A stretch of 9,417 nucleotides of DNA from JAICLL01 sp035252155 (GCA_035252155.1 DATFDL010000041.1:1-9417), one strand, 5' to 3'; numbered from the stretch's first letter, positions 1-7,514 are shown. Translations and numbers: made by a program. Notes: generated by a model not told the origin, from the letters alone.

Positions 1-67
1 CTCGCTTGCGCTTCGGGTTCGTGTGGTGTTGTTGGCGCTTCGTAGCGGAAACCCGAGCGAAATCGTC
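1..67. repeat. purL upstream region with possible end of a dispersed repeat
   Basis: The first 21 bases (CTCGCTTGCGCTTCGGGTTC and on) resemble a GC-rich intergenic repeat that I recall from planctomycete genomes, but there is only one copy here and the window cuts it, so this is a weak call. A small perfect hairpin lies at 36-47 (CGCT, loop TCGT, AGCG). CGGGTT at 14-19 can pair with AACCCG at 50-55 around it. I see no convincing promoter for purL in these bases; the promoter may lie outside the window. Confidence 0.25.
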
Positions 68-2983
68 ATGTTGTGGCAAGTTGACATTTATCCGGCGGCG
101 GGGCAGCCCGATTTGGCGGCTGCGCGGTTGGCCGCCGACGCCGCCGATTTGGGATTAGCCCCCCGGCTGCATGCTGCGACGGCCCACGGCTATCTCATAC
201 AGGGCGATCTCGCGGAAGCCGACGTTCTGCGGTTAGCGAAAGAACTCTTGGCCGATGCGGTCGTCGAGCGTGCGGTAGTTGCGCCGGCTGGCGATGCGCG
301 GCTCAACCGGCCGCCCAACGGCCAGGCGCAACTTGTCTATGTGCTGCCCAAGCCCGGTGTGATGGATCCCGTGGCCCAGAGCGCGCAGGCGGCCATCGCC
401 GATTTCCAGTTGCGGGCTGAGGCGGTCCGTACCTTTCGCAAGTACTGGCTCGCCGGCTTGCCCGACGAAAAGCTGCCGGCCCTTTGCGGCAAACTGCTGG
501 CCAACGATGCCATCGAGCAAGTGGTCGTCGGTCCGCTGGCGCTCAAACGGCTGGAGGTAGGCTCGGCCTATGCGTTCGAGCTGCTTACGGTGAGCGTGCG
601 CGAGCTCGACGACGCCGCGCTGGAGCGTCTCAGCCGCGAGGGTCAGCTTTATTTGAAGCCGGCCGAGATGCGCACGATCCGCGATTACTTCCGCTCGCTG
701 GGCCGCGATCCCACCGATGCCGAGCTGGAAACGATCGCGCAGACCTGGAGCGAACATTGCAGCCACAAGACACTCACCGGCCGCGTCCGCTATCGCGACG
801 AGTGCGGCGAGCAGGCGTTTGAAAACATGCTCAAGGAGACGATCTTCGCCGCCACCGAGACGGTCCGCCGGCAGCTCGGCGGCGACGACTGGTGCGTCAG
901 CGTGTTTCGCGACAACGCCGGCGTGGTGAAGTTCGACGACAGTTACCACGTGGTCTTCAAGGTCGAGACGCACAATCATCCTTCGGCGTTGGAGCCTTAC
1001 GGCGGAGCGAACACGGGCATCGGCGGCGTCATTCGCGATCCGCTGGGCACCGGGCTGGGCGCTCGCCCCGTCTGCAACACCGATGTGTTTTGCTTTGCCC
1101 CGCCTGACACGCCGGCCGACCAACTGCCGCCCGGCGTGCTGCACCCCAAGCGCGTGATGCGCGGCGTGGTGTCGGGCGTGCGCGACTACGGCAATCGAAT
1201 GGGCATTCCCACCGTCAATGGCGCGATTTATTTCGATCCGCGATACTTGGCCAATCCGCTGGTCTACTGCGGCACGGTGGGGCTGCTGCCGTGCGACAAG
1301 GTGGAAAAGCAACCGTTGCCGGGCGACTACATCGTGGCCGTGGGCGGACGCACGGGCCGCGACGGCATCCACGGCGCGACGTTCAGCTCGGCCGAGCTGA
1401 CCAGCGAGAGCGAAACGCTGTCGGGCGGGGCCGTGCAGATCGGCAACGCGATTACCGAAAAAATGCTGCTCGATGTCGTGCTGGCCGCCCGCGACCGCGG
1501 CCTGTATCACGCCATCACCGATTGCGGCGCGGGCGGATTTTCGAGCGCCGTGGGCGAAATGGGCGAGAAAATCGGGGCCGAAGTCTGGCTCGACCGCGTG
1601 CCGCTCAAGTACGAAGGGCTGTCGTACACCGAAATCTGGATTTCCGAAGCGCAGGAACGGATGGTGCTGGCCGTGCCGCCCGATCGTTGGTCGGAGTTTT
1701 CGGCACTTTGCGCTTCCGAGTGGGTCGAGGCCACGGTCATCGGCCAGTTCGTGCCGACCGGCCGATTGCAATTGAAATATCACGGTCGCGTGGTGGCCGA
1801 TCTGGCGATGGAGTTTTTGCACGATGGCCGGCCGCCCGTGGTGCGCGAGGCAGTATATGAACCGCCCAAACCCGCGGCGCTGCGGCTGCCGAACGAGCGG
1901 CGCGATTACACGCCCACGCTGCTCAAGATCCTCGGCTCGCTCAACGTGGCCAGCAAAGAGTGGGTGATTCGGCAATACGATCACGAGGTTCAAGGTGGCA
2001 GCGTGGTCAAGCCGCTCGTGGGCATCCACAACGACGGCCCCAGCGACGCCGCGGTGCTGCGGCCGGTGCTTGCCTCGCGCCGCGGCATTGTGGTGGCCTG
2101 CGGCATGAATCCGCGCTACGGCGAGTTCGACACCTACCACATGGCGGGCAGCGCCATCGACGAAGCCGTGCGCAACTGTGTGGCGGTGGGGGCCGACCCG
2201 CGGCGAATCGCCATTCTCGACAATTTTTGTTGGGGCGACACCGATCGGCCAGAAACGCTCGGCTCGTTGGTGCGGGCGGCCCTGGCCTGCCGCGACATGG
2301 CCACAGTGCTCGGCACGCCGTTTATCAGCGGCAAGGACAGCCTGAACAATGAGTTCCGCTATGCCGACGCCGACGGCACGCGCCGCTCGCTGGCCATTCC
2401 GCCTTCGCTCTTGATTAGCGCGCTCGGCCAGATCGACGACGTCGCCCGTGCCGTGACCATGGACCTGAAAGAGCCGGGCAACTTGCTCTATCTGGTCGGT
2501 GAGACCGGAGACGAATTGGGTGGATCGCACTTCGCGATGGTTGAGTCGCTTTCGGGCGGACAGGCGCCCCGCGTCGACGCCGAACGGGCAAAGCAGACCT
2601 TTTACGCCTTGCACGCGGCCATTCACGCGGGCTTAGTCCGTGCGTGCCACGATCTGAGCGAAGGCGGGCTGGCCGTGGCCGCCGCCGAGATGGCCTTTGC
2701 CGGCGGCTGTGGAGCGCGGCTGGAGATCGACCGCATGCCTTGCACGCCCGGCGACCTATCGGCCCCGGTCCGGTTGTTCAGCGAATCGAACACGCGGTTT
2801 TTGTGTGAAATACCGCGCGAGAAGGCGGCGGCGTTCGAAACGGCGCTCAAAGAAATTCCCCACGCGGTCTTGGGCGAAGTTTGCTCCGAGCAGCGGCTGG
2901 AAATTTTTTCGAGCGGCGCTACGATGGTTTCGGCCGAGCTCGCCGCGCTGAAAGAAGCCTGGCAAGCCCCGCTGCGATGGTGA
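68..2983 (+). CDS. purL: FGAM synthase large subunit, PurS-PurS-PurL fusion
   Basis: This gene makes the synthetase part of phosphoribosylformylglycinamidine synthase (FGAR + Gln + ATP to FGAM), step 4 of cytosolic purine synthesis. The ATG at 68 gives 971 residues; a GTG at 23 in the same frame would add 15 unlikely residues, and no strong ribosome site precedes either. Visible PurL motifs are WSEHCSHK (His230), ETHNHP (300-305), GAGGFSSAVGEMG, ISEAQERM, a second half with GMNPRYGEFDTYHMAGSA (from 679), SGKDS (near 755) and HDLSEGG (His861). It lacks the glutaminase domain of the ~1300-residue enzymes but is longer than the ~740-residue form. The extra length is two PurS-like units at about 1-74 and 88-156; the second has VYVLPKPGVMDP and KLLANDAIE, as in free PurS. 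purQ, two genes downstream, should supply ammonia from glutamine. Confidence 0.95.
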   Translation: MLWQVDIYPAAGQPDLAAARLAADAADLGLAPRLHAATAHGYLIQGDLAEADVLRLAKELLADAVVERAVVAPAGDARLNRPPNGQAQLVYVLPKPGVMDPVAQSAQAAIADFQLRAEAVRTFRKYWLAGLPDEKLPALCGKLLANDAIEQVVVGPLALKRLEVGSAYAFELLTVSVRELDDAALERLSREGQLYLKPAEMRTIRDYFRSLGRDPTDAELETIAQTWSEHCSHKTLTGRVRYRDECGEQAFENMLKETIFAATETVRRQLGGDDWCVSVFRDNAGVVKFDDSYHVVFKVETHNHPSALEPYGGANTGIGGVIRDPLGTGLGARPVCNTDVFCFAPPDTPADQLPPGVLHPKRVMRGVVSGVRDYGNRMGIPTVNGAIYFDPRYLANPLVYCGTVGLLPCDKVEKQPLPGDYIVAVGGRTGRDGIHGATFSSAELTSESETLSGGAVQIGNAITEKMLLDVVLAARDRGLYHAITDCGAGGFSSAVGEMGEKIGAEVWLDRVPLKYEGLSYTEIWISEAQERMVLAVPPDRWSEFSALCASEWVEATVIGQFVPTGRLQLKYHGRVVADLAMEFLHDGRPPVVREAVYEPPKPAALRLPNERRDYTPTLLKILGSLNVASKEWVIRQYDHEVQGGSVVKPLVGIHNDGPSDAAVLRPVLASRRGIVVACGMNPRYGEFDTYHMAGSAIDEAVRNCVAVGADPRRIAILDNFCWGDTDRPETLGSLVRAALACRDMATVLGTPFISGKDSLNNEFRYADADGTRRSLAIPPSLLISALGQIDDVARAVTMDLKEPGNLLYLVGETGDELGGSHFAMVESLSGGQAPRVDAERAKQTFYALHAAIHAGLVRACHDLSEGGLAVAAAEMAFAGGCGARLEIDRMPCTPGDLSAPVRLFSESNTRFLCEIPREKAAAFETALKEIPHAVLGEVCSEQRLEIFSSGATMVSAELAALKEAWQAPLRW

Positions 2984-3010
2984 GGCCGAATGGGCGGGGC
3001 GCGTATCGGC

Positions 3011-3050
3011 GAGGTAGCTCCGGGCCTTGTGCCCGGCGGTTCCAGCCTGA
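3011..3050. repeat. GC-rich hairpin element between purL and the LRR gene
   Basis: CCGGGC (3020-3025), loop CTTGT, GCCCGG (3031-3036) forms a perfect 6-bp stem. The flanks (GAGGTAGCT on the left, GGTTCCAGCC on the right) make the whole stretch look like a dispersed planctomycete intergenic element, judged from recall and not from a second copy in this window. No run of T follows, so it is not a classical intrinsic terminator, though it could weaken read-through from purL. Its presence argues that 2984-3069 is non-coding and that the downstream gene starts after it. Confidence 0.4.
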
Positions 3051-3069
3051 CGAGTGTGCGAAGATCTCC

Positions 3070-4248
3070 GTGCGAAGACACCGCTGGTATCAGTATTCGC
3101 TGCGTGGCCTTTTGGTCACGATGGCCGCGCTCGGCCTTGCGCTCGGGTTTTGGTCTCAACGAGCCAGGCGGCAAAAACTTGCCAGGGAAACGATTGAGAG
3201 GGTGACTGGCACCGACAGCTATTTCGTCTATTGGCACCAGTGGCCGAATTATCAAGAGGGCTGCAACCTGCAACGCGCTCCATCCGGTGCGCGCTGGCTC
3301 CGCGAATTGCTTGGCAGAGATTATTTCGACACCGTGGTCGGCGTCTCATATCTCACGCACAACGGACGCCCATTGACCGACTCAGAATTTGCGGTCGTGG
3401 CCGAACTGCCTTATCTACGGTCGTTGAACATCGATCAGAATCCGATGGTTCAGGTCACTGATGCGGGCGTGGCGCGCCTAGCAAAGTTGACAGAATTGAG
3501 ATCGCTTGACCTCCACGGGCGGGAGATCACTGACACGGGTATCGCCCACCTGAGCGAGTTGACAGAGTTTATGGATCTCGGGCTTGAGGACACTGATATA
3601 ACCGACACAAGTTGCGAATGGATCGGCCGTCTTCGCAATTTGCATTCGCTTACCTTATCGCGAACCGGCGTGACAGATATCGGAGTCGCGCAACTTACAT
3701 CGCTGGACCGGCTTGAGTTCATAGCGCTTGTGGAAACGCAGATCACCGACGCGGCAGCCAGCGCGTTATGCCGCTTAAATCGCCTGTGTCAACTTGATCT
3801 CGAAGGCACGCAGATCGGAGATGCGGGACTGGCTAGATTGACGGCACTTGGCAAACTTGCCGATTTGGATCTCAGTAACACTCGCGTGACCGATAATGGC
3901 CTTGCGGCGCTTCCGCGGATGCGGTCTCTTGAAAGATTGACGCTGCGGTATGCTCCGAACATCAGCGATGCTGGAATGCGCCACGTGGCCGACGTCACCG
4001 AGCTTGTGGTGTTGGACCTGCAAGGGACCAACATTGGCGATGCGGGGGTGGCATTTCTTCGCCGCTCCCCCAAGTTATGGGACCTTCGTCTCTATGAAAC
4101 GTTGGTCACCGACGAAGGACTGAAGCATCTTGCCGAAATACCCTCATTGCAGCGGCTCAATTTGCACAGGACGTGCACAACCCGCGCAGCGATCGCGGCG
4201 TTGAAGCAAAAACTTCCTCGTTGCCAGATCGATTGGTCACCGCGTTAG
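3070..4248 (+). CDS. Membrane-anchored leucine-rich-repeat protein
   Basis: The chosen GTG at 3070 gives 392 residues beginning MRRHRWYQYSLRGLLV. This basic, aromatic stretch leads straight into one transmembrane segment (about 10-28, SLRGLLVTMAALGLALGFW) and matches a membrane-anchor pattern common in planctomycete proteins. An ATG at 2977, overlapping the purL stop, would add 31 residues translated through the hairpin repeat and looks less likely. From about residue 101 to 388 there are 11-12 tandem LRRs of 24 residues with the pattern (I/V)TDAGLxxLxxLxxLxxLDLxxTx, ending in LPRCQIDW. Such repeats usually form a protein-binding solenoid; no catalytic domain is visible and the function is unknown. 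The gene lies between purL and purQ on the same strand and has lower GC (33/60 and 30/60 in two samples, against 39/60 and 37/60 in its neighbours), which suggests later insertion or different selection. Confidence 0.82.
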   Translation: MRRHRWYQYSLRGLLVTMAALGLALGFWSQRARRQKLARETIERVTGTDSYFVYWHQWPNYQEGCNLQRAPSGARWLRELLGRDYFDTVVGVSYLTHNGRPLTDSEFAVVAELPYLRSLNIDQNPMVQVTDAGVARLAKLTELRSLDLHGREITDTGIAHLSELTEFMDLGLEDTDITDTSCEWIGRLRNLHSLTLSRTGVTDIGVAQLTSLDRLEFIALVETQITDAAASALCRLNRLCQLDLEGTQIGDAGLARLTALGKLADLDLSNTRVTDNGLAALPRMRSLERLTLRYAPNISDAGMRHVADVTELVVLDLQGTNIGDAGVAFLRRSPKLWDLRLYETLVTDEGLKHLAEIPSLQRLNLHRTCTTRAAIAALKQKLPRCQIDWSPR

Positions 4249-4270
4249 ACTCATACCTTACGACTTCCTC

Positions 4271-5056
4271 ATGGCTGCACCAAGAGCCCTAGTCCTTCGT
4301 GCCCCCGGCGCCAATTGCGATCTGGAAAGCGCCTTTGCCTTCGAACGCGCAGGCGCGGTCGCCGAGCGCGTCCATGTCAATCGGCTGCTCGAAAGGCCGC
4401 GGCTGCTCGACGATTTTCAGGTGCTCTGCTTGCCCGGCGGATTTAGCTACGGCGACGATCTGGGCGCGGGCCGCATCCTGGGCAGCCAAATCCAGCATCA
4501 CCTGTTCGACGCCCTGGCCGAATTCAAGGCCGCCGGCAAGCTGGTGCTCGGCATCTGCAACGGCTTTCAGATTTTGGTGAAGTCGGGCATCTTGCTCGAC
4601 GACGCCGCCGACCCACGCGGCCCGGCCGCCACGCTTACCAACAACGATTCCGGCAAATTCGAAGACCGCTGGGTGCGGCTGCAAGCCAACGGCGAGCGGT
4701 GCGTCTTCTTCGCCGGCTGCGATTCGCTGTACTTGCCCGTTGCTCATGCTGAAGGAAAGTTCGTTCCCCGTGATCCGGCTACACTGGCCGTGCTCGAATC
4801 GGCCGGGCAGCTTGTCTTACGCTATGCCGCCAACGGCAACGGCGTCGGCGGCCCGGTTGCCTATCCCGACAATCCCAACGGCTCGGTGGCCGCGGTGGCC
4901 GGCGTGTGCGACACCACCGGCCGGGTGTGCGGCCTGATGCCCCATCCCGAGCGGCACATTGATCCCACGCAGCACCCTCGCTGGACTCGCGGCCCGCTAC
5001 CGCCCGAGGGCGACGGCCTGGCCATCTTTCGCAACGCCGTGCGATATTTGAGATAG
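4271..5056 (+). CDS. purQ: FGAM synthase glutaminase subunit PurQ
   Basis: This 261-residue class I glutamine amidotransferase releases ammonia from glutamine for PurL. Visible features are LRAPGANCDLE at the N-terminus, PGGFSYGDDLGAG (55-67), the nucleophile elbow GICNGFQ with Cys96, and MPHPERH with His225 and Glu227, which complete the Cys-His-Glu triad. VAHAEGKF (157-164) and PNGS (202-205) are also family-typical. The length is slightly above the usual ~225-260. The ATG at 4271 directly precedes the conserved N-terminal strand; no strong Shine-Dalgarno site is seen. It starts 22 bases after the LRR gene with no visible terminator or promoter between, so it is probably read from an upstream promoter together with purL and the LRR gene. 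There is no separate purS in the window because that domain is fused to PurL. Confidence 0.96.
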   Translation: MAAPRALVLRAPGANCDLESAFAFERAGAVAERVHVNRLLERPRLLDDFQVLCLPGGFSYGDDLGAGRILGSQIQHHLFDALAEFKAAGKLVLGICNGFQILVKSGILLDDAADPRGPAATLTNNDSGKFEDRWVRLQANGERCVFFAGCDSLYLPVAHAEGKFVPRDPATLAVLESAGQLVLRYAANGNGVGGPVAYPDNPNGSVAAVAGVCDTTGRVCGLMPHPERHIDPTQHPRWTRGPLPPEGDGLAIFRNAVRYLR

Positions 5057-5057
5057 G

Positions 5058-5087
5058 TTGACTGCCATCCGCTCGCGGACCTAGAAT
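5058..5087 (+). promoter_or_regulatory. Sigma70-type promoter of the FHA-GAF-PP2C gene
   Basis: TTGACT (5058-5063, 5/6 to consensus) is followed after 18 bases by TAGAAT (5082-5087, 5/6). It begins one base after the purQ stop codon. A start site near 5094 would give a leader of about 20 bases containing the AGGAG ribosome site. This suggests the phosphatase gene is not simply part of the pur transcript. Confidence 0.65.
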
Positions 5088-5099
5088 CGGCCTTGGCTC

Positions 5100-5104
5100 A
5101 GGAG
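5100..5104 (+). promoter_or_regulatory. Ribosome binding site deciding the PP2C gene start
   Basis: AGGAG lies nine bases before the ATG at 5114. This favours that ATG over the in-frame TTG at 5093, which lies upstream of the AGGAG and would be too close to the predicted transcription start. Confidence 0.7.
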
Positions 5105-5113
5105 CGGTTCGCA

Positions 5114-6796
5114 ATGGCGTTTTTACAGGCCCTCAACGGCAGCGATCCCGGACATCTGCACCCGCTCGAAACCGAGCGGGCGGTGCTCGGCCGCCATCCC
5201 GACTGCGACATCGTGCTCGACGAAGGCGCCGTCAGCCGGCAGCACGCACAGATCTCGGTGGTCAACGAGGAGTTTTACGTCGAAGACCTGGGCAGCCGCA
5301 ACGGCACGTTCGTCAATGGGCAGCCGGTGCGCGGCCGCCGCCGCCTGCTCGACGACGACCGCGTGAAAATCTGCGACTTGCTGTTCGCGTTCCGCCTCGA
5401 GGAGCCGAGTGCGGGGGCGCCGGTCGATGGTACATCGCCCACGGCCAGCGTGGCCGTCATCGACGACGCCGGCCCCGCCGGAGTCTCGACGATCATGTCG
5501 ACGCTCGATGTGAAATCGTCGGTGTCGGGCTTGCGGCTCACCACCGTCAACGCCGACGCCAAGCTCAAGGCGCTGCTGGAGATCACCCGCAACCTGGGTT
5601 CGGCCATCGCGCTCGACCAGGTGTTGCCTAAAATCCTCGATAGCCTGTTCAAGATTTTCTTGCAGGCCGACCGCGGCTTTGTCGTGTTGCAAGAGGGCGA
5701 GGGCGGACCGTTGGTGCCCAAGGCCATCAAGCTCCGCCGCGGAGATATGGAAGACACCATTCGCATCAGCCGCACCATTGTGCGCAAGGCGATGGAAGCC
5801 AAAGAGGCGATTCTTTCGGCCGACGCCGCCAGCGATGCCCGCTTCGACAGCAGCCAGAGCATCGCCGACTTCCGCATTCGTTCGATGATGTGCGCGCCGC
5901 TGATCGATAGCGAAAGCCGGGCCTTGGGCGTGATCCAGATCGACACGCTCGACCAGCGCACGCCGTTCGTGCAAGAGGATCTCGACATGTTGGCCAGCGT
6001 GGCCAGCCAGGCTGCGTTTGCCGTTGAGAACGCGCAACTGCACGAGGCGGCCCTGCGGCAGCGGGCCCTGGAGCGCGACCTGGAACTGGCCCACCGCGTG
6101 CAGCAGGGCTTTTTGCCGCGCCATCCGCCCAAGCTGAAGGACTACGACTTCTTCGATTTTTACGAACCGGCAAACCAGGTCGGCGGAGATTATTTCGACT
6201 ATATCGACCTGCCCAACGACCGATTGGCGGTGGTCGTGGCCGACGTGTCGGGCAAGGGCATGCCAGCGGCGCTATTAATGGCCAAGCTCTCGGCCGAGGT
6301 ACGATATGCCTTGGTTAGCCAGCCGGGGCCGGCGGCGGCGCTCACGCGGCTCAACGCCGACTTTGCCCAGAGCGGCTGGGAAGACCGTTTTGTGACGATC
6401 GCCATCGCTGTGATCGACTTGGCGCGGCATGAATTGCACGTGGCCAACGCCGGGCATTTGCCGCCGCTGCTGCGGCACGCCGACGACCATATCGAGTCGC
6501 TCGGCGTCGATCAGATCACGGTGCCCTTGGGCGTCACTGACGCGATCGAGTGCGAGCAGGTTTCATTGCCGTTCGCCGCTGGCGCCGGGCTGGTGATGTT
6601 CACCGACGGCATCAGCGAGGCGATGAACATGGAAAACAATCTCTACGGTTTGGCGCGGCTGCGCCAACAAGTTTCCGCGCCGGCCGACAACGCCTCGCAG
6701 CTCGGCGAGCAGATTTTGCGCGATGTGAAGCTCTTCGTCGGCCGCCGCGACCAGAGCGACGACATGTGCCTCATCTGCGTCGGCCGCCGGCGGTGA
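5114..6796 (+). CDS. FHA-GAF-PP2C (RsbU/SpoIIE-type) protein serine phosphatase
   Basis: The 560-residue protein has three domains. An FHA domain (about 5-95) shows LGRHPDCDIVL (Arg27), SRQH (41-44) and SRNGTFVNGQ (61-70), the residues that read phosphothreonine. A GAF domain (about 150-305, ending AAFAVENAQL) probably senses a small ligand or forms dimers. A short helical linker (about 308-334, ELAHRVQQGFLP) leads to a SpoIIE/PP2C phosphatase domain (about 335-560) with GGDYFD (Asp359), VADVSGKGMPAAL (Asp377), FTDGISEA (Asp498) and QSDDM (549-550), which together supply the metal-binding aspartates, so it should be active. No membrane segment is seen. Family members usually dephosphorylate anti-sigma-factor antagonists in partner-switching cascades; no such partner gene lies in the window, so the substrate is unknown. 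It has its own promoter and ends one base from the converging tRNA gene. Confidence 0.92.
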   Translation: MAFLQALNGSDPGHLHPLETERAVLGRHPDCDIVLDEGAVSRQHAQISVVNEEFYVEDLGSRNGTFVNGQPVRGRRRLLDDDRVKICDLLFAFRLEEPSAGAPVDGTSPTASVAVIDDAGPAGVSTIMSTLDVKSSVSGLRLTTVNADAKLKALLEITRNLGSAIALDQVLPKILDSLFKIFLQADRGFVVLQEGEGGPLVPKAIKLRRGDMEDTIRISRTIVRKAMEAKEAILSADAASDARFDSSQSIADFRIRSMMCAPLIDSESRALGVIQIDTLDQRTPFVQEDLDMLASVASQAAFAVENAQLHEAALRQRALERDLELAHRVQQGFLPRHPPKLKDYDFFDFYEPANQVGGDYFDYIDLPNDRLAVVVADVSGKGMPAALLMAKLSAEVRYALVSQPGPAAALTRLNADFAQSGWEDRFVTIAIAVIDLARHELHVANAGHLPPLLRHADDHIESLGVDQITVPLGVTDAIECEQVSLPFAAGAGLVMFTDGISEAMNMENNLYGLARLRQQVSAPADNASQLGEQILRDVKLFVGRRDQSDDMCLICVGRRR

Positions 6797-6797
6797 G

Positions 6798-6870
<73 letters not shown>

Positions 6871-6887
6871 CGCGGGGACAAAAAGTA

Positions 6888-6916
6888 AAAGTAGCCGACA
6901 AACGCCGCGCCAGCAA
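6888..6916 (-). promoter_or_regulatory. Promoter of tRNA-Phe
   Basis: On the minus strand TTGCTG (6916-6911) is followed after exactly 17 bases by TACTTT (6893-6888), with a second TACTTT at 6887-6882. Transcription would begin near 6881, about 10 bases before the mature tRNA end. It lies wholly in the 63-base gap after the BON gene, so the tRNA need not depend on BON transcription. Confidence 0.6.
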
Positions 6917-6933
6917 GGCTACCGGACTTCAGG

Positions 6934-7260
6934 CTACTGAACTTCGATGCGGTTGGTGAGCTGCTTGTCGTTGGTGAGGCCCATGGCGGCCTGCTGGGCC
7001 AGTTGCTTGGCGTAGAAGCTCGCGCATTGGCCGTCGAGAAACACTCCGTCGCGACGAACTTCGACGCGGAGGTTCTGGATCGTTCCGGCCGTTCGCCGGC
7101 GGACCACGCGGCTAATTCGTGCGGCCAACCGCGCCGCGGAGCCGTCGGCCGGAGCGTCAAGAGAGGCTCTCTCGAGCGGGGTCGATCCTCGAGCACTCGG
7201 AAGAATAGGCGTGGCGGCGACTACCGGCGCCGGGGCGGGCGCATCCTGCGAATTGTTCAT
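6934..7260 (-). CDS. Small BON-domain protein
   Basis: The 108-residue protein has an Ala/Pro-rich, probably disordered N-terminus (about 1-40) and one BON-like domain (about 44-107). The match is LAARISRVV, then GTIQNLRVEVRRDGVFLDGQ, then SFYAKQLAQ, ending LTNRIEVQ, the alpha-beta-beta-alpha-beta layout of BON with its central glycine. BON domains are thought to bind membranes or phospholipids and are often exported, but no signal peptide or membrane segment is visible here, so this one looks cytosolic. AGGAG (7271-7267) lies six bases before the ATG, which supports the start. That ATG overlaps the stop of a possible upstream small ORF as ATGA. Function unknown; phylum-typical small BON proteins are the closest comparison I can make from recall. 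Confidence 0.75.
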   Translation of the reverse strand: MNNSQDAPAPAPVVAATPILPSARGSTPLERASLDAPADGSAARLAARISRVVRRRTAGTIQNLRVEVRRDGVFLDGQCASFYAKQLAQQAAMGLTNDKQLTNRIEVQ

Positions 7261-7514
7261 TTCTGGCTCCTGCGGCTGCCTGCGCAGCGAACACGAACGG
7301 GGTGAGAACGTGCCGCCGCGGTCGGGCGGCGATCACACTTATGGTTGCTGTCGCGAGAAAACCAACTCACCCGCGGCAGAGAGTGCCAGACGATGATCCG
7401 ACGATCAAAACCGTTGGAAGGGCAGCGAGGGTGGGCCGCAACAGCATCGATGTCCGCAGCGTCTACTTCAGCAGTGTCTACGTCTGCACTCGCACGGACA
7501 ATGCTTCCGGACAT
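7257..7514 (-). CDS. Possible small protein or leader ORF upstream of the BON gene
   Basis: This 85-residue reading frame matches no family I recognise. Its first half is acidic and Ala/Asp-rich (a VDTAEVDAADIDAVA stretch) and its second half is Arg-rich with three cysteines (in PRCPS, HKCDR and VRCAG). The coding potential is not strong. Three signals favour it: a full AAGGAGG ribosome site nine bases before the ATG, a promoter 40-70 bases upstream, and a stop codon overlapping the BON start as ATGA, the usual geometry of translational coupling. It may be a real small protein, a leader peptide controlling BON translation, or a chance frame in a long BON 5' leader. No membrane segment or signal peptide is visible. 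Confidence 0.42.
   Translation of the reverse strand: MSGSIVRASADVDTAEVDAADIDAVAAHPRCPSNGFDRRIIVWHSLPRVSWFSRDSNHKCDRRPTAAARSHPVRVRCAGSRRSQK

Noticed and set aside
233..2626. 797-codon open frame on the minus strand across purL
   Set aside because: It is opposite a clear PurL with all family motifs. The product is rich in Arg/His/Ala with no recognisable domain, as expected for the mirror frame of GC-rich coding sequence.
2881..3069. Longer starts for the LRR protein (TTG 2881, ATG 2977)
   Set aside because: They would translate the purL 3' end or the hairpin element into a low-complexity Arg/Gly-rich stretch. The membrane-anchor motif begins right at the GTG at 3070.
3421..4200. DNA-level tandem repeats in the LRR gene
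   Set aside because: The 24-residue periodicity is in the protein. The DNA copies have diverged too far to call a nucleotide repeat or a CRISPR-like array.
5123..6124. 333-codon open frame on the minus strand across the FHA-GAF gene
   Set aside because: It is a mirror frame of a well-supported gene and has no domain or ribosome site.
6784..6793. CCGCCGGCGG palindrome as a terminator
   Set aside because: It leaves no room for a loop, has no T run on either strand, and is explained by Gly/Arg codons at the end of the phosphatase gene.
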